A stretch of DNA of 64,000 nucleotides from Scolanthus callimorphus. Taxonomy: Eukaryota; Cnidaria; Anthozoa; Actiniaria; Edwardsiidae. A program made the translations under genes and the position numbers. Location: contig CM066912.1 of the NCBI GenBank assembly GCA_033964015.1, positions 24,153,605-24,217,604 of the forward strand. The letters run 5' to 3'. This document shows positions 50,601-53,800 of this stretch, piece after piece. The notes under the pieces are model-generated. The model saw only the letters and a list, made by a program, of their open reading frames with translations. It ran no database searches and was not told where the DNA came from. Position 1 is the stretch's first letter, and each line of letters starts with the position of its first letter.

Positions 50601-52680
50601 CCCAGTCACAGATGGTCAAAAAAAGCCCAGTCTGGATAGGGTTAAATAAAGCAAATCATTAGCGTAAAGGAGGTATGTTTACGCGACCTTACTTTGCATA
50701 GCATTTTTTAGATTTCATTATTCCTTTGAGACGCTGTACCAAACACTCGAAATAGTTTTTCATCAGGGTTTCCAATCAACTCGAAGTCGGTTAAAAGCAC
50801 TTCTCAGTGTTTGGGAATCCTGATAAACGATTCTGTCTCGTGTTTGATATATTACTTCTAGTAATTTGACTGCCGTGCCAAATTCAATTTTTATTGGGAA
50901 TTGATAATATCGATAAAGATTATACCACTGACTTACTGTAACCAACCATCCTTGTTCCTGCAGGTAAATACATCTACATCGAAGCGTCTGCTCCGCGGAA
51001 GGAAAACGAGCGTGCGCGCGTGCAGAGCCCCGTGATCGACATTAGTAGGATCTGTCTTGATTTCTGGTATCACATGTCGGGTGATAAAATGGGGACGATT
51101 AACGTGTACACGACGACTGACAAGGGTTTATCACGGCTGTGGTTCAAGAAGGGAAACCAGGGTGGACGATGGAAAATAAAATGATACAGATTTCGAGTTT
51201 CTCGGCGTACAGGGTAGGTAACGTGATGATGTTTGATGATGCTGTTAGGGCTGATCGCCCCCCCCCCCCCCCCCCTAGATCCGCCCCTGACCGCGATTTT
51301 GATTGTTTCTACTATTGTTTTAATTGCTAGATTATCATCGAAGGAGTTCGAGGTCCAGGCTATGCTAGTGATATGGCGATAGATGATATAACAGTATACA
51401 GTGGACTCTGTCCAAAATCTAAATACTGTAAGTATAGTGGCCGTTTTCACAATATTCTCAAACAATACCCTGTAGCAGAATCCCTTCGTATTGACGAGAG
51501 TTTTGTTATTCAAAACAGCCGATTACTGTGTGCACAACTTCACGAAAACGACGCAGATTCGGCGGGCTATAATGAATGCGCGCGCTGTAAAGACCTGTTT
51601 ACACTTGCGATTTTTGTTGCATTTGTCGCGGCGATTTTACTCGCGCGAGTTGCAATTCCAACTCTCTAGTGTAAACGAGATGCAAATCCGGTGCGATTTC
51701 TGTGCTCTATTTTCTTCAAATCGCATCAAGTTGCAAAGAGTTTCGGACATGTTTGAAATCTCCGCGACATCACGCGACAAAAATTGCGGTCAGTCGCTCC
51801 TAGTTGCACATAGTTTACATTAGTGATTTTGAGTTGAAGCGTACGTGCGAGAATAATCGCTGCGACTCGCGCGACAAAAATTGCAGTAAAATGGCAAGTG
51901 TAAACAGGCCTTTACATTTCACGAGCTAAGTGCATTATATGCGCGCGTTGCATCCTGGAAGCTGTGTTACATTCCAAAGGCATTTCTAAAGAAAATAAAG
52001 CATGCCCGCTCATGTTCCTTTAAAATGAGTAATTTAAATTAAAGGGAGTCTGTCACAATACGCGCATTGGGTTGGGTACCCAAGACCCACCACCTCTTTC
52101 AATTTTCCTAAAAACTGCCGATATCTCGTGAAATAATTGATGCATCATGGCGAAAACAACGCATTTCTGCAGTAACATAGGGTACCCCTTATTTGTGCTT
52201 CGAGATAAATAAAAGGTACCAACAAGACATATTTTCCCTCGTAATTTTCTCTCGCATTTTAACGAGGGAAAATACGTCTGAAATTCAGGCTACCAACAAG
52301 TGTGATTTGCTTAATTTGCTAGAACGGACCTCTAACAGGTACCTATCTGGAAAAAAATGCAAGTTTTCGAATTTTACCCCCTAAAAGGTACCAGAGGCCT
52401 GATTTTAAACCCTAAAAGGTACGACGAGCACCCCCGCCCCAACAATATGGGGGAGTCCCCCCCTCCCTCCCTCCCCCGGGCTATCGAGTAACATTGTTTT
52501 GACGTCTTCCGTTGTCCTGTTGTCTCCGCAGTTCGACCTGAGTGTAGCGGGGACACGTCACGCTACTGCCGACTGGCCGTCCGATATAAATGGTGTTCGG
52601 CATCTGCCTGGGGAAATCGTCTATGTTGTCGATCTTGTTCTTCCGTCGCTGCACGTTACAGACAAGTTCGATTTACATAG
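14486..52680 (+). CDS. ADAMTS-type secreted metalloprotease with two VHL-beta-like and two MAM domains (31 exons read, 5' end missing)
   Basis: Secreted zinc metalloprotease of the matrix. Exons: 14486-14681, 16073-16143, 17414-17618, 18684-18769, 26146-26353, 27421-27569, 28500-28583, 28997-29124, 31823-31842, 32852-32957, 33052-33195, 33794-33926, 35521-35646, 36723-36901, 38079-38142, 38715-38820, 39275-39430, 40854-41110, 41684-41798, 42653-42789, 43175-43295, 44321-44407, 44540-44706, 45627-45759, 46306-46435, 47541-47751, 48198-48337, 49131-49296, 50964-51213, 51331-51427, 52532-52680. All junctions are GT-AG and phases agree, except around two one-base frame breaks in exons 27 and 29. 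The catalytic-to-TSP1 core ([30 protein letters not shown]) is closest in my memory to ADAMTS2/3/14, the procollagen N-proteinases. TAG stop is at 52678-52680. The signal-peptide and first prodomain exons are not identified. The VHL-like cassettes and the MAM inside the Cys-rich domain are not part of the vertebrate ADAMTS layout. Confidence 0.9.
14707..15311. mobile_element. Cluster of foldback elements of the GCATGCGCGAG family
   Basis: Several overlapping copies of CATTCTCGAACCCAGAGCTC, GGGGGAGGCTCTGGTGACAG and GACGCATGCGCGAG with inverted partners. Isolated copies of about 220 bases are at 32000-32219 and 46731-46952. All lie in ADAMTS introns. Confidence 0.75.
15765..15955. mobile_element. 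Palindromic element, arms ACTGCTTGCAGTCCC type
   Basis: The arms GCTTGCAGTCCCTTGCTCGG and the inverted copy (GCAAGGGACTGC) enclose AACGTCCGTAATAAGAGG and its complement. A related larger palindrome is at 42288-42592. Confidence 0.7.
16073..17618 (+). CDS. ADAMTS exons 2-3: VHL-beta-like domain 1
   Basis: Exon 16073-16143 (phase 1 in, phase 0 out) encodes the first strand, [14 protein letters not shown]. Exon 17414-17618 (phase 0 in, phase 1 out) encodes the rest, from LLYLNGKKE to VYITVP, with [12 protein letters not shown] at its centre. Human VHL residues 75-155, from memory, read in the same order: an I-x-x-x-N strand, W-L-N, then S-Y-R-G-H-L-W-L-F-R-D, then a hydrophobic strand ending in L-P. 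By ungapped eye alignment the hydroxyproline-pocket positions are Trp88 to Tyr, Tyr98 to Phe, Ser111 to Thr, His115 kept and Trp117 kept. No elongin-binding alpha domain follows, so a ubiquitin-ligase role is not expected. The domain sits between prodomain and protease. Confidence 0.78.
16550..17216 (+). repeat. Six-copy 107-base tandem array inside a MITE
   Basis: Units start at about 16564, 16671, 16778, 16885, 16992 and 17099, each reading AAGAACCATTCCCTGAGGAC through TTTGTGACGTAGCTGGTGAG. The array is bounded by inverted ends (CATCTCCAGTGTAAAAAC left, GTTCTTACACTGGAGATG right). Copies differ by only a few bases, so expansion is recent. A single right end of the same family is at 55382-55452. 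It lies in the intron inside VHL-like domain 1. Confidence 0.9.
17661..18121. mobile_element. Foldback MITE, ends AATTATTCCTC
   Basis: Long inverted arms, e.g. GGATTTCAAGCCGTGAGTGC at 17720s against CACTCTCGGCTTGAAATCC at 18080s, with a second inner palindrome. It follows ADAMTS exon 3 directly. Confidence 0.75.
18122..18683. other. No gene seen (ADAMTS intron)
   Basis: Contains a short CTACTAGTAGGC palindrome and several CGTTTTCG-rich stretches like those in the 24673-24939 element, but no complete element. Confidence 0.4.
18684..26353 (+). CDS. ADAMTS exons 4-5: VHL-beta-like domain 2
   Basis: Exon 18684-18769 encodes a short linker ([14 protein letters not shown]) and the first strand, [18 protein letters not shown] matches the CNRS of human VHL. 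Exon 26146-26353 encodes LYYID, then [18 protein letters not shown], then FFVSPTV and IVVTVP. The T-x-x-P-G and S-[YF]-x-G-H-x-W spacing matches human VHL without gaps. Pocket positions read Trp88 to Tyr, Tyr98 to Phe, Ser111 kept, His115 kept, Trp117 kept. Intron phases (1 outside, 0 inside) and the inner intron position equal those of domain 1, so the two are duplicates of one two-exon cassette. The inner intron is 7.4 kb and hosts an intact GPCR gene on the other strand. Confidence 0.78.
18994..19400. mobile_element. MITE of the GGCTAAACTAGG family with a second MITE nested at 19096-19344
   Basis: Outer ends match the family at 2368-2637. The inner palindrome has arms CCTTGCTAGCAAAGGCCTC and GAGGCCTCTGCTAGCAGGG with GCGAGGAAAAG inward. 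Confidence 0.6.
19432..19893. mobile_element. Poly-G/C-ended MITE
   Basis: Inverted ends GGGGATCCCATATTTTTTGA and TCAAAAAATATGGGGTCCCC with GGGGATGATCGTCG inward. TATCTTTTAGGGG recurs inside, as in the relative at 29504-29886. Confidence 0.75.
20190..20395. mobile_element. Foldback element with AAAGCGATATCGC core
   Basis: Arms GGATTATTCAAAGCTTCAGG and the inverted GAATATACTTGAATGC region surround AAATAGCACGAAAAAAGCGA and TTTTTGAGTGCTATTTT. Related pieces are at 880-970 and 54880-55065. Confidence 0.6.
20400..21006. other. ADAMTS intron downstream of nested GPCR; no gene
   Basis: Includes a diffuse ACATTTT-rich simple-sequence tract at about 20640-20770. Nothing else recognised. Confidence 0.45.
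21007..21012 (-). terminator. Poly(A) signal of the nested GPCR
   Basis: TTTATT on the + strand reads AATAAA on the gene's strand, about 31 bases after the stop codon, so the 3' UTR is probably very short. Confidence 0.6.
21043..21969 (-). CDS. Intronless class A GPCR, complete (308 aa), nested in an ADAMTS intron
   Basis: A single exon from ATG (21969) to TAA (21043) encodes a whole seven-helix receptor. Landmarks: N-glycosylation site NAS at residue 3; TM1 [12 protein letters not shown]2 LAVVDLITG; a Cys before TM3 in [13 protein letters not shown] in place of DRY at the TM3 end; TM4 Trp in [11 protein letters not shown]; basic ICL3 ([14 protein letters not shown]); TM7 NPVLY. TM6 has no CWxP motif. 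This is the style of the many single-exon orphan receptors of anthozoans. A polyadenylation signal lies 31 bases past the stop. The gene is antisense inside the 7.4-kb intron between ADAMTS exons 4 and 5. The ligand is unknown. Confidence 0.93.
   Translation of the reverse strand: MSNASSGVQCGLWIGDAWHFLIEQDIQRAASLFFAITTALACPLTICFNLLVILALVKKRCLRSKCNILLGCLAVVDLITGLTIMPMYSAMELTYFHGYGPVCPLEMALSIVGRALVYASLFHVTLVNIERFIAMKYTLRHITIVTNDRIIKASCTCWVVAISLFAYRKISSHYLLFVVRSIFTIGCIFVCVFCCFFVTWTSKKHQRKIAAQHKRAGLPKNTLQQSNVSFLFVGITTMLFLSYGAGSLVVVLNLGKTLLRPLSDVALLFNSLCNPVLYTVRMSAFRQAFREILHVRQSKVHPVNLPVP
21970..22820. repeat. 5' flank of the nested GPCR, copy 1 of a segmental duplication
   Basis: Immediately upstream of the GPCR start. 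It matches 23310-24270 over shared stretches such as GAGGCGCGGAA, TTTTGCCTTGTTTG, GTGGCAAGTCAAAT, CAAGAAGCAACACTTTTG and AGACTAATGAAACATTGTGAG. It probably holds the promoter and 5' UTR of the GPCR. Confidence 0.75.
23310..24270. repeat. Orphan copy of the GPCR 5' flank, copy 2
   Basis: Diverged duplicate of 21970-22820, offset by about 1.34 kb. No GPCR reading frame adjoins it on the expected (left) side at 22820-23310. Other insertions at about 22960-23000 (poly-G) interrupt the area. Confidence 0.7.
24673..24939. mobile_element. MITE, TIR ACCCCGTCCACACTAC, TSD CTAAG
   Basis: Perfect inverted ends ACCCCGTCCACACTAC and GTAGTGTGGACGGGGT, flanked by CTAAG on both sides (24668-24672, 24940-24944). 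CGTTTTCG-rich interior. Adjacent to the LINE fragment at 24945. Confidence 0.85.
24945..25200 (+). mobile_element. LINE remnant, reverse-transcriptase C-terminal fragment
   Basis: Frames read [15 protein letters not shown] and then, broken, [16 protein letters not shown] sequence, the usual C-terminal part of CR1/L2-type reverse transcriptases. Truncated, with frameshifts. Confidence 0.7.
25829..25970. mobile_element. Palindromic element with CACTCGCTGCGCTCG centre
   Basis: Arms ATTACACGGTGGC and GCCACCGTGTAAT enclose ATATGGATTTT and its complement. Similar palindromes are at 33252-33475 and 48880-49078. Confidence 0.65.
26449..26735. mobile_element. Foldback MITE, ends CAGACTCGTACCCGTCGC
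   Basis: Inverted ends plus long arms (AAAAGTCGAGGAACGCAGGG against CCCTGCGTTCCTCGACTTTT). GCGCGCAATGCATTGTGG inside is shared with 42849-43073, which has related ends. Starts 95 bases after the exon 5 donor. Confidence 0.8.
26736..27420. other. No gene seen (ADAMTS intron)
   Basis: Ordinary intronic sequence before exon 6, with nothing recognised. Confidence 0.45.
27421..33195 (+). CDS. ADAMTS exons 6-11: reprolysin catalytic domain
   Basis: Six exons encode the metalloprotease. Exon 6 (27421-27569) starts the domain with [16 protein letters not shown] and HGKDHV. Exon 7 (28500-28583) gives [17 protein letters not shown]. Exon 8 (28997-29124) carries the VCYW and [10 protein letters not shown] segments. 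Exon 9 is a 20-base microexon. Exon 10 (32852-32957) encodes [29 protein letters not shown] and TGH. Exon 11 (33052-33195) completes HETGHTLGMEHD, with three zinc-binding His and the catalytic Glu, then the Met-turn SIMAPLV and the end [15 protein letters not shown]. The zinc motif spans the 32957/33052 intron. All active-site residues are present, so an active enzyme is expected. I see no R-x-K/R-R furin site just before the domain. Confidence 0.93.
27679..28123. mobile_element. MITE, ends AAAGCCGGGGAAATA, GTTGCGCGACAAGTTG interior
   Basis: Inverted ends AAGCCGGGGAAATA and TATTTCCCCGGTTT, with repeated CAACTTGTCGCGCAACA in both orientations. Second copy at 53953-54443. Confidence 0.8.
28584..28996. 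other. No gene seen (ADAMTS intron)
   Basis: Short intron ending in a strong pyrimidine tract (28955-28990) before exon 8. Confidence 0.5.
29370..30545. mobile_element. Candidate inverted-repeat element with GCGAGCC ends
   Basis: Left GGTTGTCTAATTTGCGAGCC and right complement GGTTGCTATTTTGCGAGCC, about 1.2 kb apart, with a further internal copy at about 30315. A separate MITE (29504-29886) is inserted in it. Confidence 0.5.
29504..29886. mobile_element. MULE-like MITE with poly-G/C ends and 9-bp TSD
   Basis: ATTCTACTC occurs at 29495-29503 and 29887-29895, directly flanking CCGGGGGGG and CCCCCCCGGG ends. Inner arms AGGGGTGACCGTCG and CGACGGTCACCCCT. A 9-bp duplication is typical of Mutator-like elements. 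Confidence 0.8.
30812..30905 (+). mobile_element. tRNA-derived SINE candidate
   Basis: TGGCTCAGCGTTAAGGC resembles a Pol III box A, and GGTTCGATTACC about 45 bases later resembles box B. It does not fold into a whole tRNA by eye, so a SINE head is likelier than a tRNA gene. Confidence 0.5.
31022..31528. mobile_element. Long-arm foldback element, copy 1, ends TTAAAGTGCCACT
   Basis: Arms of about 150 bases or more start TTAAAGTGCCACTAAAGGCA and return as the complement. A near-identical copy is at 37217-37722. It lies in the intron before the microexon. Confidence 0.88.
31823..31842 (+). CDS. 20-nt microexon of the ADAMTS catalytic domain
   Basis: Acceptor TTCGCAG and donor GTAAAC enclose 20 bases that join phase 2 to phase 1 and encode KQNFGPSG across the junctions. 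This matches the conserved T-R-Q-D-F-G-P-S-G stretch of ADAMTS2-like enzymes. Without it the flanking exons are out of frame and the catalytic domain is broken. Confidence 0.82.
32000..32219. mobile_element. MITE of the GCATGCGCGAG family, complete copy
   Basis: Inverted ends CATTCTC...CGAACCCAGA and TCTGGGTACGAGAATG enclose GAGGCTCTGGTGACAGCCAT and the complement. An inverted half copy follows at 32236-32376. Confidence 0.8.
32377..32851. other. ADAMTS intron; two direct CTGTACAGA repeats
   Basis: GTCTGTACAGAGAAATCTCA and TTTATCTGTACAGACCGA occur about 90 bases apart. No gene. Confidence 0.4.
33252..33475. mobile_element. Palindromic element
   Basis: Arms TTCATAGAGTTTTGAAAACC and GGTTTTCAAAACTCTATGAA about 130 bases apart, with AATAAAACAT outward and GAATTC inward. 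Confidence 0.75.
33794..35646 (+). CDS. ADAMTS exons 12-13: disintegrin-like domain
   Basis: Exon 33794-33926 encodes [19 protein letters not shown] and FKACKE, the usual ADAMTS disintegrin-like start (C-L-x-D, L-P-G-Q-x-Y/F-D-x-x-x-Q-C). Exon 35521-35646 encodes [27 protein letters not shown]. Both ends are phase 0 or consistent with neighbours. The acceptor of exon 13 and its first 16 bases are also present 52 bases upstream (see repeat at 35449-35536). A foldback element begins a few bases after its donor. Confidence 0.88.
33941..34392. mobile_element. Poly-G/C-ended MITE with 8-bp TSD, 14 bases after exon 12
   Basis: GAGTGAAG at 33933-33940 and 34393-34400 flanks CCCGGGGGGG and CCCCCCCGG ends. 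ACCCTA-rich interior. Likely the same MULE-like group as 29504-29886. Confidence 0.75.
34592..34805. mobile_element. MITE, ends GCTGTATTCACACTAGAGAC
   Basis: The inverted end GTCTCTAGTGTGAATACGG is at 34787-34803, with GACGAGTTTCTCGTC inward. Confidence 0.8.
34806..35448. other. No gene seen (ADAMTS intron)
   Basis: No exon or clear element recognised. Confidence 0.4.
35449..35536 (+). repeat. Tandem duplication of the exon 13 splice acceptor
   Basis: GTTTGTAG|TATGAGTACGTTGGTAAC occurs with the acceptor at 35467-35468 and again at 35519-35520. Only the second continues into the disintegrin-like frame. The offset of 52 bases would shift frame if the first were used. Confidence 0.85.
35652..35834. 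mobile_element. MITE inserted next to the exon 13 donor
   Basis: Arms AGCAGATTTCGTATGACTGT and ACACATACGAAATCTGCT, flanked by CTAG (35650-35653, 35835-35838). The donor reads GTACTAG, so its right part is the insertion site. Confidence 0.75.
36218..36514. mobile_element. Palindromic element
   Basis: GGATAGTTTACATCAGTACT and AATACTGATGTAAACTTTCC about 270 bases apart, with TTCAGGTTGCAAAACCTCAC and its complement inward. Confidence 0.75.
36723..38142 (+). CDS. ADAMTS exons 14-15: end of disintegrin-like domain and central TSP1 repeat
   Basis: Exon 36723-36901 encodes [10 protein letters not shown], a linker, then the TSP1 start [19 protein letters not shown] and RARSCTNP. Exon 38079-38142 encodes [20 protein letters not shown], the second half of the TSP1 repeat. 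It is small but fits in phase (2 in, 0 out) and in cysteine pattern. W-x-x-W sites for C-mannosylation are present (W-T-Q-W). Confidence 0.9.
37217..37722. mobile_element. Long-arm foldback element, copy 2, ends TTAAAGTGCCACT
   Basis: Almost identical to 31022-31528. Lies between exons 14 and 15. Confidence 0.88.
37723..38078. other. No gene seen (ADAMTS intron)
   Basis: Begins with a fragment of the CGAGTGGCAAGAACAATATT palindrome family. Nothing else recognised. Confidence 0.4.
38154..38437. mobile_element. MITE, ends ATTTCAGATGACTGTCGTGA, 11 bases after exon 15
   Basis: The complement TCACGACAGTCATCTGAAAT closes the element, with several CCAATCA motifs inside. A half copy of the end is at about 58966-58985. 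Confidence 0.8.
38438..38714. repeat. Half copy of the TTTTGACC...CAAAATACGTC repeat
   Basis: 38465-38585 matches both arms of the element at 52958-53578 (GTATGGAATGTTTGGCTTGA, CTTTCGCAGGCTA). Confidence 0.65.
38715..43295 (+). CDS. ADAMTS exons 16 and 20-21: Cys-rich domain, split by an inserted MAM
   Basis: Exon 38715-38820 begins [17 protein letters not shown], the F-R-x-x-Q-C start of the ADAMTS Cys-rich domain, and ends phase 1 at a weak donor GTTGTT. After the three MAM exons, exon 42653-42789 resumes with [20 protein letters not shown] and DVCVKGRCM, and exon 43175-43295 gives VGCDGKVG and [12 protein letters not shown]. In ordinary ADAMTS proteins these pieces are contiguous, so the MAM sits in a loop between F-R-x-x-Q-C and C-x-x-x-C. 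The 43295 donor is immediately followed by a minisatellite. Confidence 0.86.
38988..39165. mobile_element. Palindromic element before MAM 1
   Basis: Arms GGAATTTCTGCAGAAACCCA and TGGGTTTCTGCAGAAATTCC, with several CCATGG-like centres. Confidence 0.75.
39275..41798 (+). CDS. ADAMTS exons 17-19: MAM domain 1
   Basis: Exon 39275-39430 gives [33 protein letters not shown] and [11 protein letters not shown]. Exon 40854-41110 gives [33 protein letters not shown]. Exon 41684-41798 gives [18 protein letters not shown] and the closing Cys. This is a complete MAM domain (C-x-F-E, D-W, G-x-x-x-D-H-T, I-x-x-x-D-x). Boundaries are phase 1 on both sides, which marks a symmetric shuffling module. The introns beside exons 17 and 18 contain tandem copies of the exon ends with their splice sites. 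Confidence 0.92.
39435..39975 (+). repeat. Tandem array derived from the 3' end and donor of exon 17
   Basis: About five degenerate units of roughly 110-130 bases alternate TTTACCATGGTAAAGCTTTT with CACACGAAG...GAAGGAGGAAAAG, which copies the last exon 17 codons and its GTATAG donor. Units begin near 39500, 39600, 39750, 39850 and 39955. Confidence 0.75.
39976..40500 (+). repeat. Degenerate CGACATTCGACAAAATCGCC repeats
   Basis: The motif TCTCGACAATGTTCGACATT or close variants recurs near 40035, 40230, 40320 and 40440, before the regular 115-base array. Confidence 0.65.
40509..40853 (+). repeat. 115-base tandem array carrying the exon 18 acceptor
   Basis: Three truncated copies start at 40509, 40624 and 40739, each with ATCCATAG|GTCGTTATTTC and about 40 bases of exon 18, then CTCTCGACAATGTTCGACAT. 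The fourth acceptor at 40852-40853 leads into the full exon. The copies are nearly identical. Confidence 0.92.
41184..41453. mobile_element. MITE of the GGCTAAACTAGG family
   Basis: Ends TAAAGCTATGGCTAAACTGG and CCTAGTTTAGCCATAGCTTA. Directly abuts another element at 41454. Confidence 0.8.
41454..41645. mobile_element. MITE fragment, AGACCCCGTTTATACGAGAC end
   Basis: GGTACAATTCTGG and CCAAAATTGTACCGGTCC are inverted inside. The right end is worn. A relative of 47252-47490. Confidence 0.6.
42035..42230 (+). repeat. GAGTCACGAGTT minisatellite, short block
   Basis: ACGAGTTTAGTGAACGGGTT and GGGTTAAATCGACGAGTCAC alternate. Same family as 43296-44235. Confidence 0.85.
42288..42592. mobile_element. 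Large palindrome, about 300 bases
   Basis: Arms GCAATAGACTGCTTGCAGCC and GGCTGCAAGCAGTCTATTGT are complementary for most of 150 bases, down to an AACGGCGTTTTCCCC centre. Confidence 0.85.
42849..43073. mobile_element. MITE, ends AGTCTCGTACCCA
   Basis: The complement TGGGTACGAGACCT closes it, and GCGCGCAATGCATTGTGG lies inside as in 26449-26735. Confidence 0.7.
43296..44235 (+). repeat. GAGTCACGAGTTGAGTGAACGG minisatellite, about 0.94 kb
   Basis: Degenerate units of CGAGTCACGAGTTGAGTGAA, CGGGTTACGGGTTA and GATCAACGAGTC. It begins at the exon 21 donor itself (GTGAGGCGAGTCACG) and fills most of the intron. Confidence 0.88.
44321..45759 (+). CDS. ADAMTS exons 22-24: spacer region and start of second TSP1
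   Basis: Exon 44321-44407 encodes [18 protein letters not shown] (spacer start; family form I-P-x-G-A-x-x-I-x-V). Exon 44540-44706 encodes [14 protein letters not shown], then [20 protein letters not shown], equal to the E-x-L-x-x-x-G-P-x-x-E-P segment. Exon 45627-45759 encodes a Lys-rich strand ([18 protein letters not shown]), then [16 protein letters not shown], opening TSP1 repeat 2. The last exon starts right after ATAAAG, a less typical acceptor but in phase with a pyrimidine tract before it. Confidence 0.84.
44760..44935. repeat. C-rich simple tandem repeat
   Basis: CCCTGGAATTTCCAGAGGTC and CCTGAAATTTTCCAGGGTCC are repeated with long C runs. Confidence 0.6.
44982..45312. mobile_element. 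MITE of the GGTCTAATTGTTAAGTA family, copy 1
   Basis: Outer AGTATCACCCAACTA and TAGTTGGGTGATACTTAA pair, followed by CAATTAGACCTC...GAGGTCTAATTG. The same architecture is at 55597-55893. Confidence 0.75.
45627..48337 (+). CDS. ADAMTS exons 24-27: TSP1 repeats 2-4, with a frame break in repeat 4
   Basis: Repeat 2 runs from [12 protein letters not shown] into exon 46306-46435 (DCYRKNDGK to KQICNTDDC). Repeat 3 is in exon 47541-47751 ([20 protein letters not shown], ending KECLA). Repeat 4 starts at its end (WKAGPWTL) and continues in exon 48198-48337. There the phase-0 frame reads CSKTCG and then reaches a stop at 48237-48239, while [18 protein letters not shown] continues one base out of register. 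One missing G in the run at 48217-48219 would explain it, restoring a normal CGRGLRTRS motif. Sequencing error and real decay cannot be told apart here. Confidence 0.82.
45979..46105. mobile_element. Short palindromic element
   Basis: AAGGCCCATCACCAACCGGG and CCCGGTTGGTGGTGGGCCTT arms enclose about 80 bases. Confidence 0.75.
46731..46952. mobile_element. MITE of the GCATGCGCGAG family
   Basis: CATTCTCGAACCCAGCGCTT and GGGGAGCTCTGGGTGCGAAA ends. Confidence 0.75.
47252..47490. mobile_element. MITE, ends AGACCCTGTTCACGCGAGAC
   Basis: The right end GTCTCGTGTGAACGGGGTCT is the near-perfect complement. The interior has several GGTACCG and GTACAATTCTGG motifs in both orientations. Confidence 0.85.
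47808..47917. mobile_element. Short palindromic element after exon 26
   Basis: TTTTCGGATATTTGAT and ATCAAATATCCGAAAA with GGGATTCCTGTGTC and its complement inward. Confidence 0.75.
48628..48823. mobile_element. Palindromic element
   Basis: GCAATAAAAATACTTTCTGC and GGAAAGTACTTTTATTGC arms with TTACAAACACTCGG inward. Confidence 0.75.
48880..49078. mobile_element. Palindromic element with TTCGCTGCGCTCACTCG centre
   Basis: AATAATACATGGGCGC and CGCACCCATGTATTATT arms. It lies just before exon 28. Confidence 0.75.
49131..51427 (+). CDS. ADAMTS exons 28-30: MAM domain 2, with a frame break in exon 29
   Basis: Exon 28 (49131-49296) gives [18 protein letters not shown] and GPGYDHT. The acceptor could be after CCAG (49129, phase 1 as in MAM 1) or after CCAGAG (49131, phase 0, which fits a corrected exon 27). 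Exon 29 (50964-51213) gives [21 protein letters not shown] and GNQGGRW, then hits TGA at 51181-51183; [11 protein letters not shown] follows one base out of frame. A missing A in the A-run near 51178-51181 explains it and makes the exon end phase 0 like its MAM 1 counterpart. Exon 30 (51331-51427) gives [18 protein letters not shown]. Confidence 0.85.
49591..50646. mobile_element. Element of 1.06 kb, TIR TTTAACCCTATTCAGACTGG
   Basis: The right end CAGTCTGGATAGGGTTAAA is the complement with one mismatch. Runs of G and C lie just inside. No transposase frame is seen. Confidence 0.75.
50647..50963. other. No gene seen (ADAMTS intron)
   Basis: Plain intronic sequence before exon 29. Confidence 0.5.
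51587..51915. mobile_element. MITE, ends GTAAAGACCTGTTTACACTT
   Basis: AAGTGTAAACAGGCCTTTAC closes it. GCGACAAAAATTGC motifs occur in both orientations inside. Confidence 0.85.
52370..52485. mobile_element. Right-end fragment of a poly-G/C-ended MITE
   Basis: CCCTAAAAGGTACGACGAGC followed by C runs resembles the end of the 19432-19893 and 29504-29886 elements. It stops about 50 bases before the PLAC exon. Confidence 0.5.
52532..52680 (+). CDS. ADAMTS exon 31: PLAC domain and stop
   Basis: After a TCTCCGCAG acceptor (phase 1) the exon encodes [20 protein letters not shown], then [16 protein letters not shown] and a short Arg-rich tail, and ends with TAG at 52678-52680. The C-x(3)-D-x(3)-Y-C and C-C-x-S-C pattern is the PLAC domain that closes several ADAMTS, ADAMTS-like and lacunin proteins. 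No AATAAA is seen in the next few hundred bases. Confidence 0.9.
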
Positions 52681-52957
52681 ACATATTGTAAGCCTGCATC
52701 ACAACACCTAACCTACCACATAAAAGCTGTTAGAATATTACTGATCCACGGAGTCCAATAGTCTCTTTCTCGTTTGGAAAATTCCGACAGCGCGAAATAA
52801 CGGCGGCTTTGGCTATAACAGAGGTGAAGGGTTATAACTAATACACGATACCAATTTCAAAATATTTCCTAATTTAAATTAAGCCTGAAGATTTAGTAAC
52901 GTTGAGGGGTAATAGATGCACATAAAGTGAAGAGTGCGATCTGGTTTTTATACCAGC

Positions 52958-53578
52958 AAGTGTTAGCCTGCGAAAGCCAACACCACTTAGCGCTCGCCGA
53001 AAGAGATTCTCACAAAGAGGCGTCTGCGCGCATCGCTGAAGCCAAACATTCATACTGATGACGTATTTTGATCGAAATCTGGTCAAAAGAATTACGTGTT
53101 GCATGCATCTGTTTTCGTGTTATTCGAATTCGTTACTATAAAATACTTAACGTGCTATAAAAATTAAATAGTCAAATCGGCCAACTGATAGGCCATTTGC
53201 ACTAGCAGGGTCACGTGACCCATATCCAATACGTTCTGAGTAAAATCTTGAAAATTCATCTCGCTGCAAGAGGAACTGATTTTCTCTTGCTCGCTGTCAT
53301 TTGCGCTGGGTTAGCAGTTAGAGGTTTTATGCTGAAACTTCAATTTCTGACTAATATCATTTTAATTGGTTCTTTGTATTTTTGGAATTGATTTTGACAA
53401 AACATCTCGTTAAGAGATTGAGTTGGGGTCACGTGATCCAGTTAGCGCAAATGGCCTATTCTTTTGACCAGATCTGGGTCAAAATACGTCATCAGTATGG
53501 AATGTTTGGCTTGAGCGTGCAGACGCTCTTCGTGAGTCTCTTGACGAGCGCTAAGTGGTGCCAGCTTTCGCAGGCTAA
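52958..53578. mobile_element. Element with CCTGCGAAAGC ends, containing a nested MITE at 53188-53459
   Basis: The outer arms GCCTGCGAAAGCCAACACC and TGCCAGCTTTCGCAGGC run inward to GGTCAAAAGAAT and TTCTTTTGACC. Between them lies a relative of 707-1972 with AGGCCATTTGCACTA ends. Confidence 0.75.
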
Positions 53579-53744
53579 GCAGGAGTCCGTTACTAAAAGC
53601 ATGAAGAATTCCATATTAGGTCCCTCCTCATCAGAGTTAGAAAAGTGTCTATTTTTAGAAATACTTTTCTCATAAAATTGAACAGAGACTTGTACTAAAA
53701 ACCAGATTGAAGGACGGTGCTATGCGTAATACAAGCACCTCAAT

Positions 53745-53800
53745 TTCAATTTCAATTTATTGCCATTTCTTTTACATTAATAGTTATACATAAAAAACGC
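53745..53800 (-). mobile_element. LINE 3'-tail fragment
   Basis: Minus strand reads GGCAATAAATTGAAATTGAA, a common 3' end of non-LTR elements. Confidence 0.4.

Noticed and set aside
51070..51513. 147-residue minus-strand open frame
   Set aside because: It is antisense to the MAM 2 exons and crosses a poly-C tract.
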